This document shows positions 1 to 8,454 of a stretch of DNA of 64,000 nucleotides, one piece after another. Each line of letters opens with the position of its first letter. Position 1 is the stretch's first letter. The notes under the pieces are model-generated. The model saw only the letters and a list, made by a program, of their open reading frames with translations, had not been told where the DNA came from and searched no databases. The position numbers and the translations under genes are program-made. This DNA comes from Cellulomonas aerilata (GTDB taxonomy: Bacteria; Actinomycetota; Actinomycetes; Actinomycetales; Cellulomonadaceae): NCBI RefSeq assembly GCF_007991755.1, contig NZ_BJYY01000012.1, positions 62,001 through 126,000 of the forward strand, in the 5' to 3' direction.

Positions 1-1342
1 AGCCGATGAACAGCATCCAGAAGTGGATCTTGCCGAGCGTCTCGTCGAGCATCCGCCCGGTGAACTTCGGCCACCAGAAGTAGAAGCCGGAGAACATCGC
101 GAACACGACGGTGCCGAACACCACGTAGTGGAAGTGGGCGACGACGAAGTACGTGTCGGTGACGGCGAAGTCCAGCGGGGGGCTGGACAGGATGATCCCG
201 GTCAGGCCACCGAAGAGGAAGGTCACCAGGAAGCCGATCGCCCACAGCATGGGCGTCTCGAAGGTGATCTTGCCCCGCCACATCGTGCCGATCCAGTTGA
301 AGAACTTGACCCCGGTCGGCACCGCGATGGCCATCGTCATGACGGCGAAGAACGGCAGCAGCACCGCCCCGGTCGGGTACATGTGGTGCGCCCACACCGT
401 CACCGACAGGGCCGCGATCGCGATGGTCGCGTAGACGATGCCCTTGTAGCCGAACAGCGGCTTGCGGCTGAAGACGGGGAAGACCTCGGAGACGATGCCG
501 AAGAACGGCAGCGCGATGATGTAGACCTCGGGGTGCCCGAAGAACCAGAACAGGTGCTGCCAGAGGATGGCGCCGCCGTTCTCCGGGTTGAACACCTGCG
601 CGTCGAGCCGGCGGTCCGCCCCGAGGGCGAACAGCGCGGAGGCCAGCGGCGGGAACGCCATGATCACCAGCACGCTGGTGATCAGCGTGTTCCAGGTGAA
701 GATCGGCATCCGGAACATCGTCATGCCGGGCGCGCGCATCGTCACGATCGTGGTGATGAAGTTGACCGACCCGAGGATCGTGCCGAACCCGGCCAGGGCG
801 AGGCCGAAGACCCACAGGTCCCCGCCGAGGCCCGGCGAGAACGACTGGTTGGACAGCGGTGCGTAGGCGAACCAGCCGAACGACGCGGCGCCCTGCGGGG
901 TGAAGAACCCACCGCAGGCGATGAGCCCGCCGAACAGGTACAGCCAGTAGGCGAACATGTTCAGCCGCGGGAACGCGACGTCCGGGGCGCCGATCTGCAG
1001 CGGCATGATCACGTTCGCGAAGCCCGCGAACAGGGGCGTCGCGAACAGCAGCAGCATGATCGTGCCGTGCATCGTGAAGAGCTGGTTGTACTGCTCCTTG
1101 CTCTGCACGATGTCGATGCCCGGCGTGAACAGCTCCGCGCGGATGATCAGCGCCATGAGCCCGGCGAGCATGAAGAAGATGAACGACGAGATCAGGTACA
1201 GGTAGCCGATGGTCTTGTGGTCGGTGGACGTGACCCACTTGATCACCGTGCGACCCAGCGTCTGCCGGCCCGGCGCCAGGCCCGGGATCACCGGCTCGAC
1301 GTGCTGCGCCGAGGGTGCCGAAGGAGCGGTGTCGGTGGCCAT
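1..1342 (-). CDS. ctaD: Cytochrome c oxidase subunit I, aa3 type (3' end outside window)
   Basis: Subunit I of the terminal oxidase reduces O2 at the heme a3-CuB centre in the membrane. About 447 residues are present and the frame runs off the left edge, so the C-terminus is missing. Visible ligands are a heme a histidine near residue 92 in MHGTIM, the CuB histidine and cross-linked tyrosine in GHPEVY (about 270-274), the HH pair near 319-320, and the heme histidines in VAHFHY (about 403-405). Many hydrophobic segments alternate as expected for a 12-helix protein. The ATG at 1342 lies one base after the ctaC stop, so translation is probably coupled to ctaC. In many mycobacteria ctaC and ctaD are separate; here they are adjacent. 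Confidence 0.97.
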   Translation of the reverse strand, partial: MATDTAPSAPSAQHVEPVIPGLAPGRQTLGRTVIKWVTSTDHKTIGYLYLISSFIFFMLAGLMALIIRAELFTPGIDIVQSKEQYNQLFTMHGTIMLLLFATPLFAGFANVIMPLQIGAPDVAFPRLNMFAYWLYLFGGLIACGGFFTPQGAASFGWFAYAPLSNQSFSPGLGGDLWVFGLALAGFGTILGSVNFITTIVTMRAPGMTMFRMPIFTWNTLITSVLVIMAFPPLASALFALGADRRLDAQVFNPENGGAILWQHLFWFFGHPEVYIIALPFFGIVSEVFPVFSRKPLFGYKGIVYATIAIAALSVTVWAHHMYPTGAVLLPFFAVMTMAIAVPTGVKFFNWIGTMWRGKITFETPMLWAIGFLVTFLFGGLTGIILSSPPLDFAVTDTYFVVAHFHYVVFGTVVFAMFSGFYFWWPKFTGRMLDETLGKIHFWMLFIG

Positions 1343-1343
1343 G

Positions 1344-2228
1344 TCAGTTCTCGTTCCTCTGCGTGCCTTCGGCGTTGCTGGTGCGGTCCTGGCTGCGGTT
1401 CAGCTCGAGGCCGAGCGCGCCGGTCTGGCCGCGGTCACGCAGATCCTCCATGTGGTCGTCGTACTCCTCGCGGGACACGACGGCGACGTTGAACAGCATC
1501 GAGGAGTGCTCCTCGCCGCAGAACTCCGCGCACTTGCCGGCGTAGATCCCCTCGCGGGTCGGCACGACCTGGAAGGTGTTGGTGCGGCCCGGGATCATGT
1601 CCATCTTGAAGAGGAAGGCCGGGACCCAGAAGTTGTGGACGACGTCGCGGGCGTCCAGGACGAACTCGACGCGCTCGTCGACCGGCAGGTACAGCGTGGG
1701 GAGCTGGTCGAAGCTGCCCTCGCTGCCGACGTCCTGCGCCTGGACACCGGTGTCGTAGACGTCCTCGTCGAGGTAGTTGAAGTCGAAGCTCCACTGCTTG
1801 CCGACCACCTGGATCGTGGTGTCGGGCGGTGTGGAGACGTCCTCGAGCTCGGCGATGTCCCGTGAGGTGTAGAAGAACAGCACGCCGATCATGATGATCG
1901 GCAGCACGACGTAGGTGATCTCCAGCGGCACGTGGTAGCGCAGCTGGATCGGCAGCCGGTCGTCGGACTTCCGCTTCCGGTACACCGTGACGCACCACAG
2001 GATCAGGCCCCAGGTGAGCAGACCGACGACGAGCGCCGCGATCCAGGAGCCGACCCACAGGTTCGTGATGCGCTCGGTCTGGTTGGTGACCTGCGCGTCC
2101 TCGTAGCCGGGCAGGAAGCCGCGCTGCACCTCGGCGGAGCAGCCGGTGGCGACGAGCGCGACGGCCGTGGCCAGCGCGGCGGCCCGGGCGACCGGGCGCC
2201 GCTTCGGGCGGGTGTTGTGCGAGCGCAA
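1344..2228 (-). CDS. ctaC: Cytochrome c oxidase subunit II, lipoprotein precursor
   Basis: This subunit carries the CuA site that takes electrons from cytochrome c and passes them to subunit I. The 294 residues begin with a basic signal peptide and a lipobox ending at Cys30 (VATGC), so the mature protein should be lipid-anchored. Two membrane helices lie at about 62-83 and 106-121. The C-terminal cupredoxin domain has the CuA set: His198 and the CAEFCGEEH segment with Cys233, Cys237, His241 and Met244. The start codon is TTG, preceded by GAAAGG at a suitable distance; no better in-frame start keeps the signal peptide. It is the first gene of a ctaC-ctaD unit. Confidence 0.95.
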   Translation of the reverse strand: MRSHNTRPKRRPVARAAALATAVALVATGCSAEVQRGFLPGYEDAQVTNQTERITNLWVGSWIAALVVGLLTWGLILWCVTVYRKRKSDDRLPIQLRYHVPLEITYVVLPIIMIGVLFFYTSRDIAELEDVSTPPDTTIQVVGKQWSFDFNYLDEDVYDTGVQAQDVGSEGSFDQLPTLYLPVDERVEFVLDARDVVHNFWVPAFLFKMDMIPGRTNTFQVVPTREGIYAGKCAEFCGEEHSSMLFNVAVVSREEYDDHMEDLRDRGQTGALGLELNRSQDRTSNAEGTQRNEN

Positions 2229-2309
2229 GGGGGGCCTTTCACGTCACGTCCGGCAGCACGGCAGCGGGAGCCCCTTGCTGGTCCGGGACCTTCGTCCTCG
2301 ACGCGGGTC

Positions 2310-2315
2310 AGCGTA
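2310..2315 (-). promoter_or_regulatory. Candidate -10 element for ctaC
   Basis: TACGCT on the minus strand matches the actinobacterial TANNNT -10 pattern. It would start an mRNA with a leader of about 75 nt before the TTG start. No convincing -35 is seen, so this is tentative. Confidence 0.35.
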
Positions 2316-2544
2316 GCGCGCACGGAGCACGGTGTCGGTGCGGGCGCGCTGCGCAGGACCCTGCTCCGGCGCGCTCACCGTGCGCGGGACGGCCCCAGCG
2401 CCGCTCGCCGTGCGTGCGCTGAGCGCGATAGGCGGTCCGGCGGCCGTCCGGCCGCGGCCCGGGTGTGAGCGACTCCACGTCCTCGCGCGGCGTCCGCCGT
2501 GCCGCGCCGGCGCGTCCCGGCCGGGCGGCAGGCTCCGGACGCAC

Positions 2545-2580
2545 CGAAGGCCCGGTACCGCGAGGGGTACCGGGCCTTCG
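2545..2580 (-). terminator. Perfect hairpin after erpA
   Basis: A 15-bp perfect inverted repeat (arms 2545-2559 and 2566-2580, six-base loop) starts 22 bases past the erpA stop. There is no T-run, as is common for hairpin terminators in high-G+C actinobacteria. Confidence 0.8.
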
Positions 2581-2601
2581 ACGAGCGTCAGCGACGGACG
2601 G

Positions 2602-2952
2602 TCAGGCGAACGAGCCGCCGCACGCGCAGGAGCTGCCCGCATTGGGGTTGTCGATCGTGAATCCCTGCTTCTCGATCGTGTCCGCGAAGTCGATCGTCGC
2701 GCCGTCGAGGTACGGCACGCTCATCTTGTCGACGACGACCTCGACACCGTCGTAGTCGCGCAGCGCGTCGCCGTCCAGCACGCGCTCGTCGAAGTAGAGC
2801 TGGTAGATGAGGCCCGAGCACCCGCCGGGCTGCACGGCGACGCGCAGCCGCAGGTCGTCGCGGCCCTCCTGCTCGAGCAGGGTGCGGACCTTGTCGGCCG
2901 CCACGTCGGTGAGGACGACGCCGTGCGTCGCGGTCTGGGTGGTCTCGCTCAT
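2602..2952 (-). CDS. erpA: Iron-sulfur cluster insertion protein, A-type carrier
   Basis: A-type carriers hold an Fe-S cluster and pass it to target enzymes. The 116-residue protein has the family's three invariant cysteines: Cys45 in QPGGCSG, and Cys109 and Cys111 in the C-terminal SCACGGSF. Length and the HesB/IscA fold signature fit the family closely. The ATG at 2952 is preceded by GGAG eight bases upstream, so the longer in-frame extension is not needed. It is transcribed alone and ends in a strong hairpin. The M. tuberculosis homologue (Rv2204c) likewise lies between ctaC and the glycerate kinase. LipA in this window is one plausible client that needs such a carrier, by inference. Confidence 0.95.
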   Translation of the reverse strand: MSETTQTATHGVVLTDVAADKVRTLLEQEGRDDLRLRVAVQPGGCSGLIYQLYFDERVLDGDALRDYDGVEVVVDKMSVPYLDGATIDFADTIEKQGFTIDNPNAGSSCACGGSFA

Positions 2953-3111
2953 GATCACTCCGAAGGTCTCGGGCGGCGACGGGCACCTCTCGGCGCCCAG
3001 GCGTCTGTCGCCGGTGTCAACGTCGCGCGCCGTTCGTGTTGTTCCCGGCCAGCGTACGACGCCGTCGGGGCACCCGACGCACGCGGCGCCGCACGTGGCG
3101 CGGCCGGTCCC

Positions 3112-3138
3112 CCGGACGGACCGGACGGACCGGACGGC
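3112..3138. repeat. Three 9-bp tandem copies beside the glycerate kinase stop
   Basis: Three copies of CCGGACGGA (the last ending in C) lie head to tail, immediately after the stop codon (3140-3142, minus strand) of the glycerate kinase gene. Confidence 0.85.
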
Positions 3139-3139
3139 C

Positions 3140-4315
3140 TCAGGCCGACCACGTGCGGGCGACCCGCTCCGCCCGGCGCGCCAGCGCGCCCCCGGGGTCC
3201 GCCGACCAGGCGGCGTCGTCGCCGGGCTCCCGGACCGGGTAGGCCGCCGTGACCCCGGCTGCGGCGAGCTCACGACGCCCCACGAGGACCTGCCCGGCGA
3301 TCACCACGGTGGGCACGGCGGCGTGCATCGCGGCGTCGGCGACGGTGGTGACGACGGACCCGTGCAGCACCGTCGGGTCGAGGTCGCCGGTGGCGGTGAC
3401 GGCGAGGTCCACGTCGGCGACCCGGGCTGCGAGGTCGACGACGTCGGCGACGACGGCGGCACCCGGCAGCAGCCGCGCGCCGAGCAGCGCCAGGCCGAAG
3501 CCCAGGCCGCCACCGGCCCCGGCGCCCGGGAGCGCGGCGGTGCGGCCGGTCGTGGCCGACCGGGGCGCGAGCAGGTCCCGACGCACCGGGTCCGCCCCGA
3601 GCGCTGCGCCGGCGAGGTGGGCGAGGTGGGCGACCGACCGCTCCATCGCCTGCGCGCGGTCGGCGGGGACGTCACCGTGCGCCGCCGCGGACGCGCTGGC
3701 GCCGTGCAGGCCGAGCAACGGCAGGTCGCTCGCGCACGCGGCGACCAGGTCGACCCCCGCCCACACGGCCCGCAGCTCCCGCAGACCGACGAGGTCGCCC
3801 TCGACGACGTCACCGAGGCGTCCGGCGCCCGACCCGAGCACGCCGTCCGGCCCGGCTCCCACGCCGAGGGCGGCCAGCATGCCGGCACCCGCGTCGTACG
3901 CCACCGCCGGACCCACGCCGACGACGACGCGCGTGGCGCCGGCGTCGCGCGCCACGGCGAGCAGGTCGCCCACACCCGCGCTGGTCGCCGTCCCGGGTGA
4001 GCCGGCCCGCCCCACCAGCGCAGGTCCGGTCGCGTGCGCGGCCTCGACGTAGGCGGTGCGCCGACCGCCCGTCTCGGTCAGGAGGACCGCGGCCGGGACG
4101 CCCGTCCCCCACGGCGACCGGACGGTGCACGAGAGCAGCTCACCGCCGGTGCTCGCGTGCACGGCGGCGACGAACCCGGAACCGCCGTCGGACAACGGGC
4201 ACACCCGGACGTCGTCCGACGGCGCGGTGCGGGTCCAGCCGTCGCGGATCGCGGCGGCGGCCACCGGCGCGGGCAGCGAGGCGCCCACGACGTCGGGGGC
4301 CACCAGCACGCGCAC
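3140..4315 (-). CDS. Glycerate kinase (GlxK/GarK type)
   Basis: The family phosphorylates glycerate for entry into glycolysis. The chosen product is 391 residues, close to the usual 370-390. It opens with VRVLVAPDVVG, the degenerate family N-terminus, and retains a glycine-rich region, a central TDVVVGVGPA-like stretch and the C-terminal PTVVIAGQV segment followed by AYPVREPG. The GTG at 4315 is chosen because it begins exactly at the conserved N-terminus and has AGGAT just upstream; an upstream ATG would add about 39 residues of low-complexity sequence. The same neighbours occur in M. tuberculosis (Rv2205c). Substrate specificity within the family cannot be read from sequence alone. Confidence 0.85.
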   Translation of the reverse strand: MRVLVAPDVVGASLPAPVAAAAIRDGWTRTAPSDDVRVCPLSDGGSGFVAAVHASTGGELLSCTVRSPWGTGVPAAVLLTETGGRRTAYVEAAHATGPALVGRAGSPGTATSAGVGDLLAVARDAGATRVVVGVGPAVAYDAGAGMLAALGVGAGPDGVLGSGAGRLGDVVEGDLVGLRELRAVWAGVDLVAACASDLPLLGLHGASASAAAHGDVPADRAQAMERSVAHLAHLAGAALGADPVRRDLLAPRSATTGRTAALPGAGAGGGLGFGLALLGARLLPGAAVVADVVDLAARVADVDLAVTATGDLDPTVLHGSVVTTVADAAMHAAVPTVVIAGQVLVGRRELAAAGVTAAYPVREPGDDAAWSADPGGALARRAERVARTWSA

Positions 4316-4485
4316 CCGCGGATCCTGGCACAGCGTCGCCCCGCCGACCCGGGAGCGCGCGGCATGGGCGGGCCACGGCTCCCCGCGCTCGCGCACCCGG
4401 CGGGCACAGGAGCATCCTCGGGGGTGGGCCACGACGGTCGCCGTGACGGGGCGACGCCGGCCGCCGGCGGAAGGGGTCGACGCTG

Positions 4486-5085
4486 ATGACCACGGGCAGC
4501 GCGCTGCGGGTGGGGGTGTTCGTGTTCGACGACGCGGAGGAGCTGGACGTCGCGGGTCCGTGGCAGGTGCTCGCCACGTGGGCGCGCCTGTCGGACCTGC
4601 GGCCCGAGGCCGTGACCTTCTCCCGGGACGGGTCGGGGGTCCGGCTCGCCAAGGGGCTGCGGGTGCTGCCGGACACCTCCGCCGAGGAGGTCGGGACGAT
4701 GCACGTGCTCGTCCACCCCGGGGGGCTGGGCACCCGCCTGCTCGTGGGCGACCACGCGCACCTGGCGTGGCTGCGCTCGCTGCGCCCGCACGTCCCGCTG
4801 ATGGCGAGCGTCTGCACGGGCGCGCTGGTGTTCGCCGCCGCCGGGCTGCTCGCCGGACGGCCGGCGACCACCCACTGGGGCGCGTTCGACGAGCTCGCGC
4901 AGATCGACCCGAGCGTCACGGCCGACACCGAGGCCCGGTTCGTCGACGACGGCGACGTGGTCACGTCCGCCGGGGTGTCGGCGGGCATCGACATGTCGCT
5001 GCACCTCGTGGCGCGCCTGGAGGGCGTCGAGGTGGCGCAGCAGGTCCGGCGTGCGCTGCAGTACGACCCCGCTCCCCCGGTCTGA
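4486..5085 (+). CDS. DJ-1/PfpI family protein, isonitrile hydratase-like
   Basis: The 199-residue protein is a single glutamine-amidotransferase-like domain of the DJ-1/PfpI superfamily. The likely nucleophile is Cys110 in the elbow ASVCTGALV, followed by the family's TTHWG motif. An N-terminal acidic cluster around residues 16-20 occupies the place of the acidic partner residue. It lacks the C-terminal AraC helix-turn-helix found in the related GATase-like regulators, so it is more likely an enzyme or stress protein. GGAAGGGG precedes the ATG. Members act as isonitrile hydratases, glyoxalases or deglycases, and I cannot choose between these. It stands alone, convergent with the M20 peptidase. 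Confidence 0.85.
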   Translation: MTTGSALRVGVFVFDDAEELDVAGPWQVLATWARLSDLRPEAVTFSRDGSGVRLAKGLRVLPDTSAEEVGTMHVLVHPGGLGTRLLVGDHAHLAWLRSLRPHVPLMASVCTGALVFAAAGLLAGRPATTHWGAFDELAQIDPSVTADTEARFVDDGDVVTSAGVSAGIDMSLHLVARLEGVEVAQQVRRALQYDPAPPV

Positions 5086-5111
5086 CCCAGACCCCGGGAC
5101 GGGTGGGCGCC

Positions 5112-5184
5112 GACGGCTCAGCGCCCGGGACGGCTCAGCGCTCGGCGAGGCTCAGCGCTCGAGACGGCTCAGCGCTCGGCGAGG
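5112..5184. repeat. Imperfect tandem repeat covering the 3' end of the M20 peptidase gene
   Basis: GACGGCTCAGCGC occurs at 5112, 5129 and 5163, and a 20-bp segment (5131-5150) is repeated exactly at 5165-5184. The second copy contains the last codons and stop of the M20 gene, so the extra copies look like duplications of the gene's own terminal codons. Confidence 0.8.
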
Positions 5185-6611
5185 CCCAGCAGCAGCAGGG
5201 TCTCGGCCAGCACCACGCGCTCGAGCTCGCCGAGGTGGACCGACTCGTTGGCCCCGTGCGCGCGCGAGTCCGGGTCCTCCACGCCGGTGACGAGGATCGC
5301 GGCGTCGGGGAACTCCTCGAGCAGGTCGGCGATGAACGGGATCGAGCCGCCGACGCCGATGTCGACCGGCGCCGTCCCCCAGGCCTGCTCGAACGCCCGC
5401 CGCGCCGCCTGCATGGCGGGCGAGTCGGCCGGTGCCTGGAACGGCTTGCCCAGCTCGCCGTCGGTGATGGTGACCCGTGCGCCGAGCGGGGCGTTCGCGG
5501 TCAGGTGCGCCTTGAGGGCGTCCAGGGCCTGCGCCGGGTCCTGGCCGGGGGCGATCCGCAGGGACAGCTTGGCGGTCGCCCGCGGGGTCACGGTGTTGGA
5601 CGCGCGGGCCACGCTCGGCGCGTCGATCCCGATCACGGACAGCGCGGGCCTGGTCCACAGCCGCGCCGTGAGGGGACCGGTGCCAGCCAGCCGGAAGCCC
5701 TCGACCACGGCGGCGTCCGCGCGCAGGTCCGCCTCGTCGTAGTCGACGCTCGGCTCGGGACCGGTGACCAGACCGGCGACGGCGACGTCGCCGGCGTCGT
5801 CGTGCAGCGTGGCGATCAGCCGGGAGAGCAGGGTCAGCGCGTCGAGCAGCGGGCCGCCGTACATGCCGGAGTGGACGGCGTGCTCCAGGACGGCGACCTC
5901 GACCTCGAGGTCCACCAGCCCTCGCAGCGACGTCGTCAGCGCGGGCACGCCCACCCGCCAGTTGGAGGAGTCGGCCACGACGATGACGTCCGCGGCGAGC
6001 AGGTCGCGGTAGGTGGACAGGAACGCGGCGAACGTCGGCGACCCGACCTCCTCCTCGCCCTCGACGAACACCGTGACGCCCAGGCCCAGCGTGGCCAGGT
6101 GGTCGCCGAGGACGCGCAGGGCGCCCACGTGCGCGATGACGCCCGCCTTGTCGTCCGCGGCGCCGCGCCCGTACAGCCGGCCGTCGCGCTCGGTGGGCTC
6201 GAACGGGGACGTGCGCCACGCGGCGTCGTCGCCGGGCGGCTGCACGTCGTGGTGGGCGTAGAGCAGGACGGTCGGGGAGCCGTCGGCGGCCGGGCGACGG
6301 GCCACCACGGCGGGGGCACCCTCGCGGCCGTCCGGCGCCGTCGCCACCAGGACGCGCACGTCCGGCAGGCCGGCGTCGCGCAGCAGGCCCGCCACGGCCT
6401 CGGCCCCGGCGCGCACGTGGGCCTGGTCGAACGCCGCGTTCGACACGCTCGGGATGCGCACCAGCGACTCGAGGTCCGCGCGCAGGCCGGGGAACTCCTC
6501 GGCCACCCGGCTGCGCCACCGCTCGGTCCCGGTGGACGGCGTCGCGGCGGAGACCGCCGCGTCGGTCGGCTCGGGCAGGGGCGGGGCTGCGGCGGGGAGC
6601 GCGTCGGTCAC
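5169..6611 (-). CDS. M20 family metallopeptidase (dipeptidase)
   Basis: M20 enzymes are cytosolic di-zinc peptidases or deacylases. This 480-residue protein has the metal-site histidine in YAHHDVQP (about 119-122), the bridging aspartate in GAADDKAG (about 153) and the catalytic glutamates in EGEEEVGSP (about 184-188). The PEWRTSPFEP-type stretch and dimerisation-domain layout fit the dipeptidase subgroup rather than ArgE/DapE. The GTG start at 6611 lies eight bases from a TAGCGT -10, so the mRNA is probably leaderless or nearly so. It is divergent from the DUF3043 gene with overlapping promoters, and its 3' end carries a short duplicated sequence. Confidence 0.9.
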   Translation of the reverse strand: MTDALPAAAPPLPEPTDAAVSAATPSTGTERWRSRVAEEFPGLRADLESLVRIPSVSNAAFDQAHVRAGAEAVAGLLRDAGLPDVRVLVATAPDGREGAPAVVARRPAADGSPTVLLYAHHDVQPPGDDAAWRTSPFEPTERDGRLYGRGAADDKAGVIAHVGALRVLGDHLATLGLGVTVFVEGEEEVGSPTFAAFLSTYRDLLAADVIVVADSSNWRVGVPALTTSLRGLVDLEVEVAVLEHAVHSGMYGGPLLDALTLLSRLIATLHDDAGDVAVAGLVTGPEPSVDYDEADLRADAAVVEGFRLAGTGPLTARLWTRPALSVIGIDAPSVARASNTVTPRATAKLSLRIAPGQDPAQALDALKAHLTANAPLGARVTITDGELGKPFQAPADSPAMQAARRAFEQAWGTAPVDIGVGGSIPFIADLLEEFPDAAILVTGVEDPDSRAHGANESVHLGELERVVLAETLLLLGLAER

Positions 6612-6619
6612 GGGCGACC

Positions 6620-6625
6620 ACGCTA
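6620..6625 (-). promoter_or_regulatory. -10 element of the M20 peptidase gene
   Basis: TAGCGT lies 8 nt before the GTG start at 6611. It faces away from the DUF3043 promoter, with the two hexamers 20 bp apart. Confidence 0.55.
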
Positions 6626-6639
6626 CCGCCCGGCTCGAC

Positions 6640-6645
6640 TACCCT
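6640..6645 (+). promoter_or_regulatory. -10 element of the DUF3043 gene (leaderless)
   Basis: TACCCT lies 6 nt before the GTG at 6652, placing the start codon at the expected transcription start. No Shine-Dalgarno sequence fits. Confidence 0.6.
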
Positions 6646-6651
6646 GGACGG

Positions 6652-7251
6652 GTGTTCCAGCGCAAGCAGTCCGACGTCGTCCCGCCCGCCGCCGACCTCA
6701 CCGAGGAGCCGGTCCCGGGCCTCGTGGGCGCCGGCAAGGGCCGCCCGACCCCCAAGCGCAGGGCCGCCGAGGCCGCCAACCGGCGGCCGCTCGTCCCGAC
6801 GGACCGCAAGGCCGCGGCGAAGGCCGCGAAGGTCGCCGCACGCGCCGACCGCGACCGGCAGTACCGCGCGATGCAGACCGGCGACGAGCGGTTCCTGCCC
6901 CTGCGCGACCGCGGACCGGTGCGCCGGTACATCCGCGACAGCGTCGACGCCCGGTGGAGCCTGGGCGAGTTCTTCCTCCCGATCGCGCTGGTGTTCGTCG
7001 CGCTCACCGCGCTGTTCTCCCAGAACCTCGCGGTGAGCGGGATCCTCATGGTCCTGCTCTACGCGATCGTGCTGGCGACGATCCTCGACGCCTTCCTCAT
7101 GTGGCGCCGGATGCGCAAGCGCATCGCGGCCAAGTTCGGTCCGGAGAGCCTGGAGCGAGGCATGGGGATGTACGCGGCCATGCGGGTCTTCCAGCTGCGC
7201 CGGGGGCGGATGCCCAAGCCGCAGGTCAAGCACGGCCAGCACCCCGTCTGA
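6652..7251 (+). CDS. DUF3043 membrane protein
   Basis: This 199-residue protein belongs to the actinobacterial DUF3043 family of unknown function. Residues 1-75 are polar, rich in Lys/Arg/Ala and probably cytosolic. Two hydrophobic helices follow at about 106-124 and 128-150, and a basic tail ends the protein. The typical family stretch DRGPVRRYIRDSVDARW precedes the first helix. The GTG at 6652 is chosen because it opens at MFQRK, the usual start, and sits 6 nt after a TACCCT hexamer. The homologue Rv2206 also follows the glycerate kinase in M. tuberculosis. No function is inferred. Confidence 0.9.
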   Translation: MFQRKQSDVVPPAADLTEEPVPGLVGAGKGRPTPKRRAAEAANRRPLVPTDRKAAAKAAKVAARADRDRQYRAMQTGDERFLPLRDRGPVRRYIRDSVDARWSLGEFFLPIALVFVALTALFSQNLAVSGILMVLLYAIVLATILDAFLMWRRMRKRIAAKFGPESLERGMGMYAAMRVFQLRRGRMPKPQVKHGQHPV

Positions 7252-7344
7252 TCGTCCGCCGGCTCCCCCGGGCGCCGCGGTGCCGCTCCATCCCCGGCAA
7301 GGGCGCCGGCAGGGGCACGCCGCGCCTGCCCGGGCGGGCTCGCC

Positions 7345-7350
7345 TAGGGT
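7345..7350 (+). promoter_or_regulatory. -10 element of the aldo/keto reductase gene (leaderless)
   Basis: TAGGGT lies 6 nt before the ATG at 7357, and there is no Shine-Dalgarno sequence between them. Confidence 0.6.
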
Positions 7351-7356
7351 CGGCGC

Positions 7357-8370
7357 ATGGTCGCTCATCGCTATCTCGGCAACTCCGGGCTCAAGATCTC
7401 GGAGATCACGTACGGCAACTGGCTGACGCACGGCTCGCAGGTGGAGAAGGACGCCGCGGTCGCGTGCGTGCACGCCGCGCTGGACGCCGGCATCACCTCG
7501 TTCGACACGGCGGACGTCTACGCCAACACCAAGGCGGAGAAGGTGCTCGGCAAGGCCCTCAAGGGCCAGCGCCGGGAGTCCCTCGAGCTGTTCACCAAGG
7601 TGTACTGGCCCGTCGGCCCCAAGGGCCCCAACGACGTCGGCCTGTCCCGCAAGCACATCATGGAGTCGATCCACGGCTCGCTGAAGCGCCTGGGGACCGA
7701 CTACGTCGACCTCTACCAGGCCCACCGGTTCGACACCGAGACGCCCCTCGAGGAGACGATGCAGGCGTTCGCCGACATCGTCGTGCAGGGCAAGGCCCTG
7801 TACATCGGGGTCAGCGAGTGGACCGCCGACCAGATCCGGGCCGGGCACGTCCTGGCCCGCGACCTCGGGTTCCAGCTCATCTCCAACCAGCCGCAGTACT
7901 CCATGCTGTGGCGGGTCATCGAGGGCGAGGTCGTCCCGACCTCGCAGGAGCTGGGGCTGTCGCAGATCGTCTTCTCCCCGATCGCCCAGGGCGTCCTGAC
8001 CGGCAAGTACCAGCCGGGTGGTGAGCTGCCCGAGGGGTCCCGCGCGACCGACGACAAGGGCGGCGCGCAGATGATCCAGCGGTTCATGAAGGACGAGATC
8101 CTCGAGCGGGTGCAGGCGCTGCGGCCGATCGCGCAGGAGCTGGACCTGTCCATGGCGCAGCTGGCCGTGGCGTGGGTGCTGCAGAACCCGAACGTCGCCG
8201 CGGCGATCATCGGGGCGTCGCGCCCGGAGCAGGTCGTGGACAACGTGCAGGCGTCCGGCGTCCGGATCCCGGCCGAGCTGCTGACCCGCATCGACGAGGT
8301 GCTCGGCGACGTCGTCGAGCGCGACCCGGGCAAGACGGCGGCGAACTCCCCGCAGAAGCGTCCGGTCTGA
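7357..8370 (+). CDS. Aldo/keto reductase, Kv-beta/YghZ-like
   Basis: The 337-residue protein is a TIM-barrel NADPH-dependent carbonyl reductase. The catalytic tetrad is complete: Asp50 and Tyr55 (FDTADVYANT), Lys81 (FTKVYW) and His123 (YQAHRFD). The C-terminal IIGASRPEQV segment is the cofactor phosphate-binding motif. Overall it most resembles the group that includes Kv channel beta subunits and E. coli YghZ, whose substrates include methylglyoxal and other aldehydes; the native substrate here is unknown. It is a single-gene unit, probably leaderless, ending at a hairpin shared with the convergent YczE-like gene. Confidence 0.92.
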   Translation: MVAHRYLGNSGLKISEITYGNWLTHGSQVEKDAAVACVHAALDAGITSFDTADVYANTKAEKVLGKALKGQRRESLELFTKVYWPVGPKGPNDVGLSRKHIMESIHGSLKRLGTDYVDLYQAHRFDTETPLEETMQAFADIVVQGKALYIGVSEWTADQIRAGHVLARDLGFQLISNQPQYSMLWRVIEGEVVPTSQELGLSQIVFSPIAQGVLTGKYQPGGELPEGSRATDDKGGAQMIQRFMKDEILERVQALRPIAQELDLSMAQLAVAWVLQNPNVAAAIIGASRPEQVVDNVQASGVRIPAELLTRIDEVLGDVVERDPGKTAANSPQKRPV

Positions 8371-8396
8371 CCGGCCGCACCCTCTGCTCGCACGCA

Positions 8397-8426
8397 CGCG
8401 CCCCCGCTCCTCGGAGCGGGGGCGCG
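8397..8426. terminator. Bidirectional hairpin between convergent genes
   Basis: A 14-bp perfect stem (8397-8410 with 8413-8426) lies between the aldo/keto reductase gene and the convergent YczE-like gene. It can end transcripts from both sides. Confidence 0.85.
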
Positions 8427-8454
8427 TCGTCGTGCGGGGAGCGTGCGAGCGGTC

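Larger units (their letters stand above)
2229..2601. other. Intergenic region between ctaC and erpA
   Basis: This 373-bp gap holds the ctaC leader and promoter region (candidate -10 at 2310-2315, minus strand) and the hairpin terminator of erpA at 2545-2580. Open frames across it have codon positions unlike the neighbouring genes and no family signature. I see no gene in it. Confidence 0.6.

Noticed and set aside
23-1492. Long open frame on the plus strand opposite ctaD and the end of ctaC
   Set aside because: It is the mirror of G/C-ending codons in the oxidase genes, has no family motif, and its composition is a run of Arg, Glu, Asp and Gly. The minus-strand genes carry the heme and CuA ligands.
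4056-8024. A 1322-codon open frame on the plus strand across several genes
   Set aside because: It crosses the glycerate kinase, DJ-1, M20, DUF3043 and aldo/keto reductase genes in a wrong frame or strand. G+C-rich genomes give such frames because stop codons are rare.
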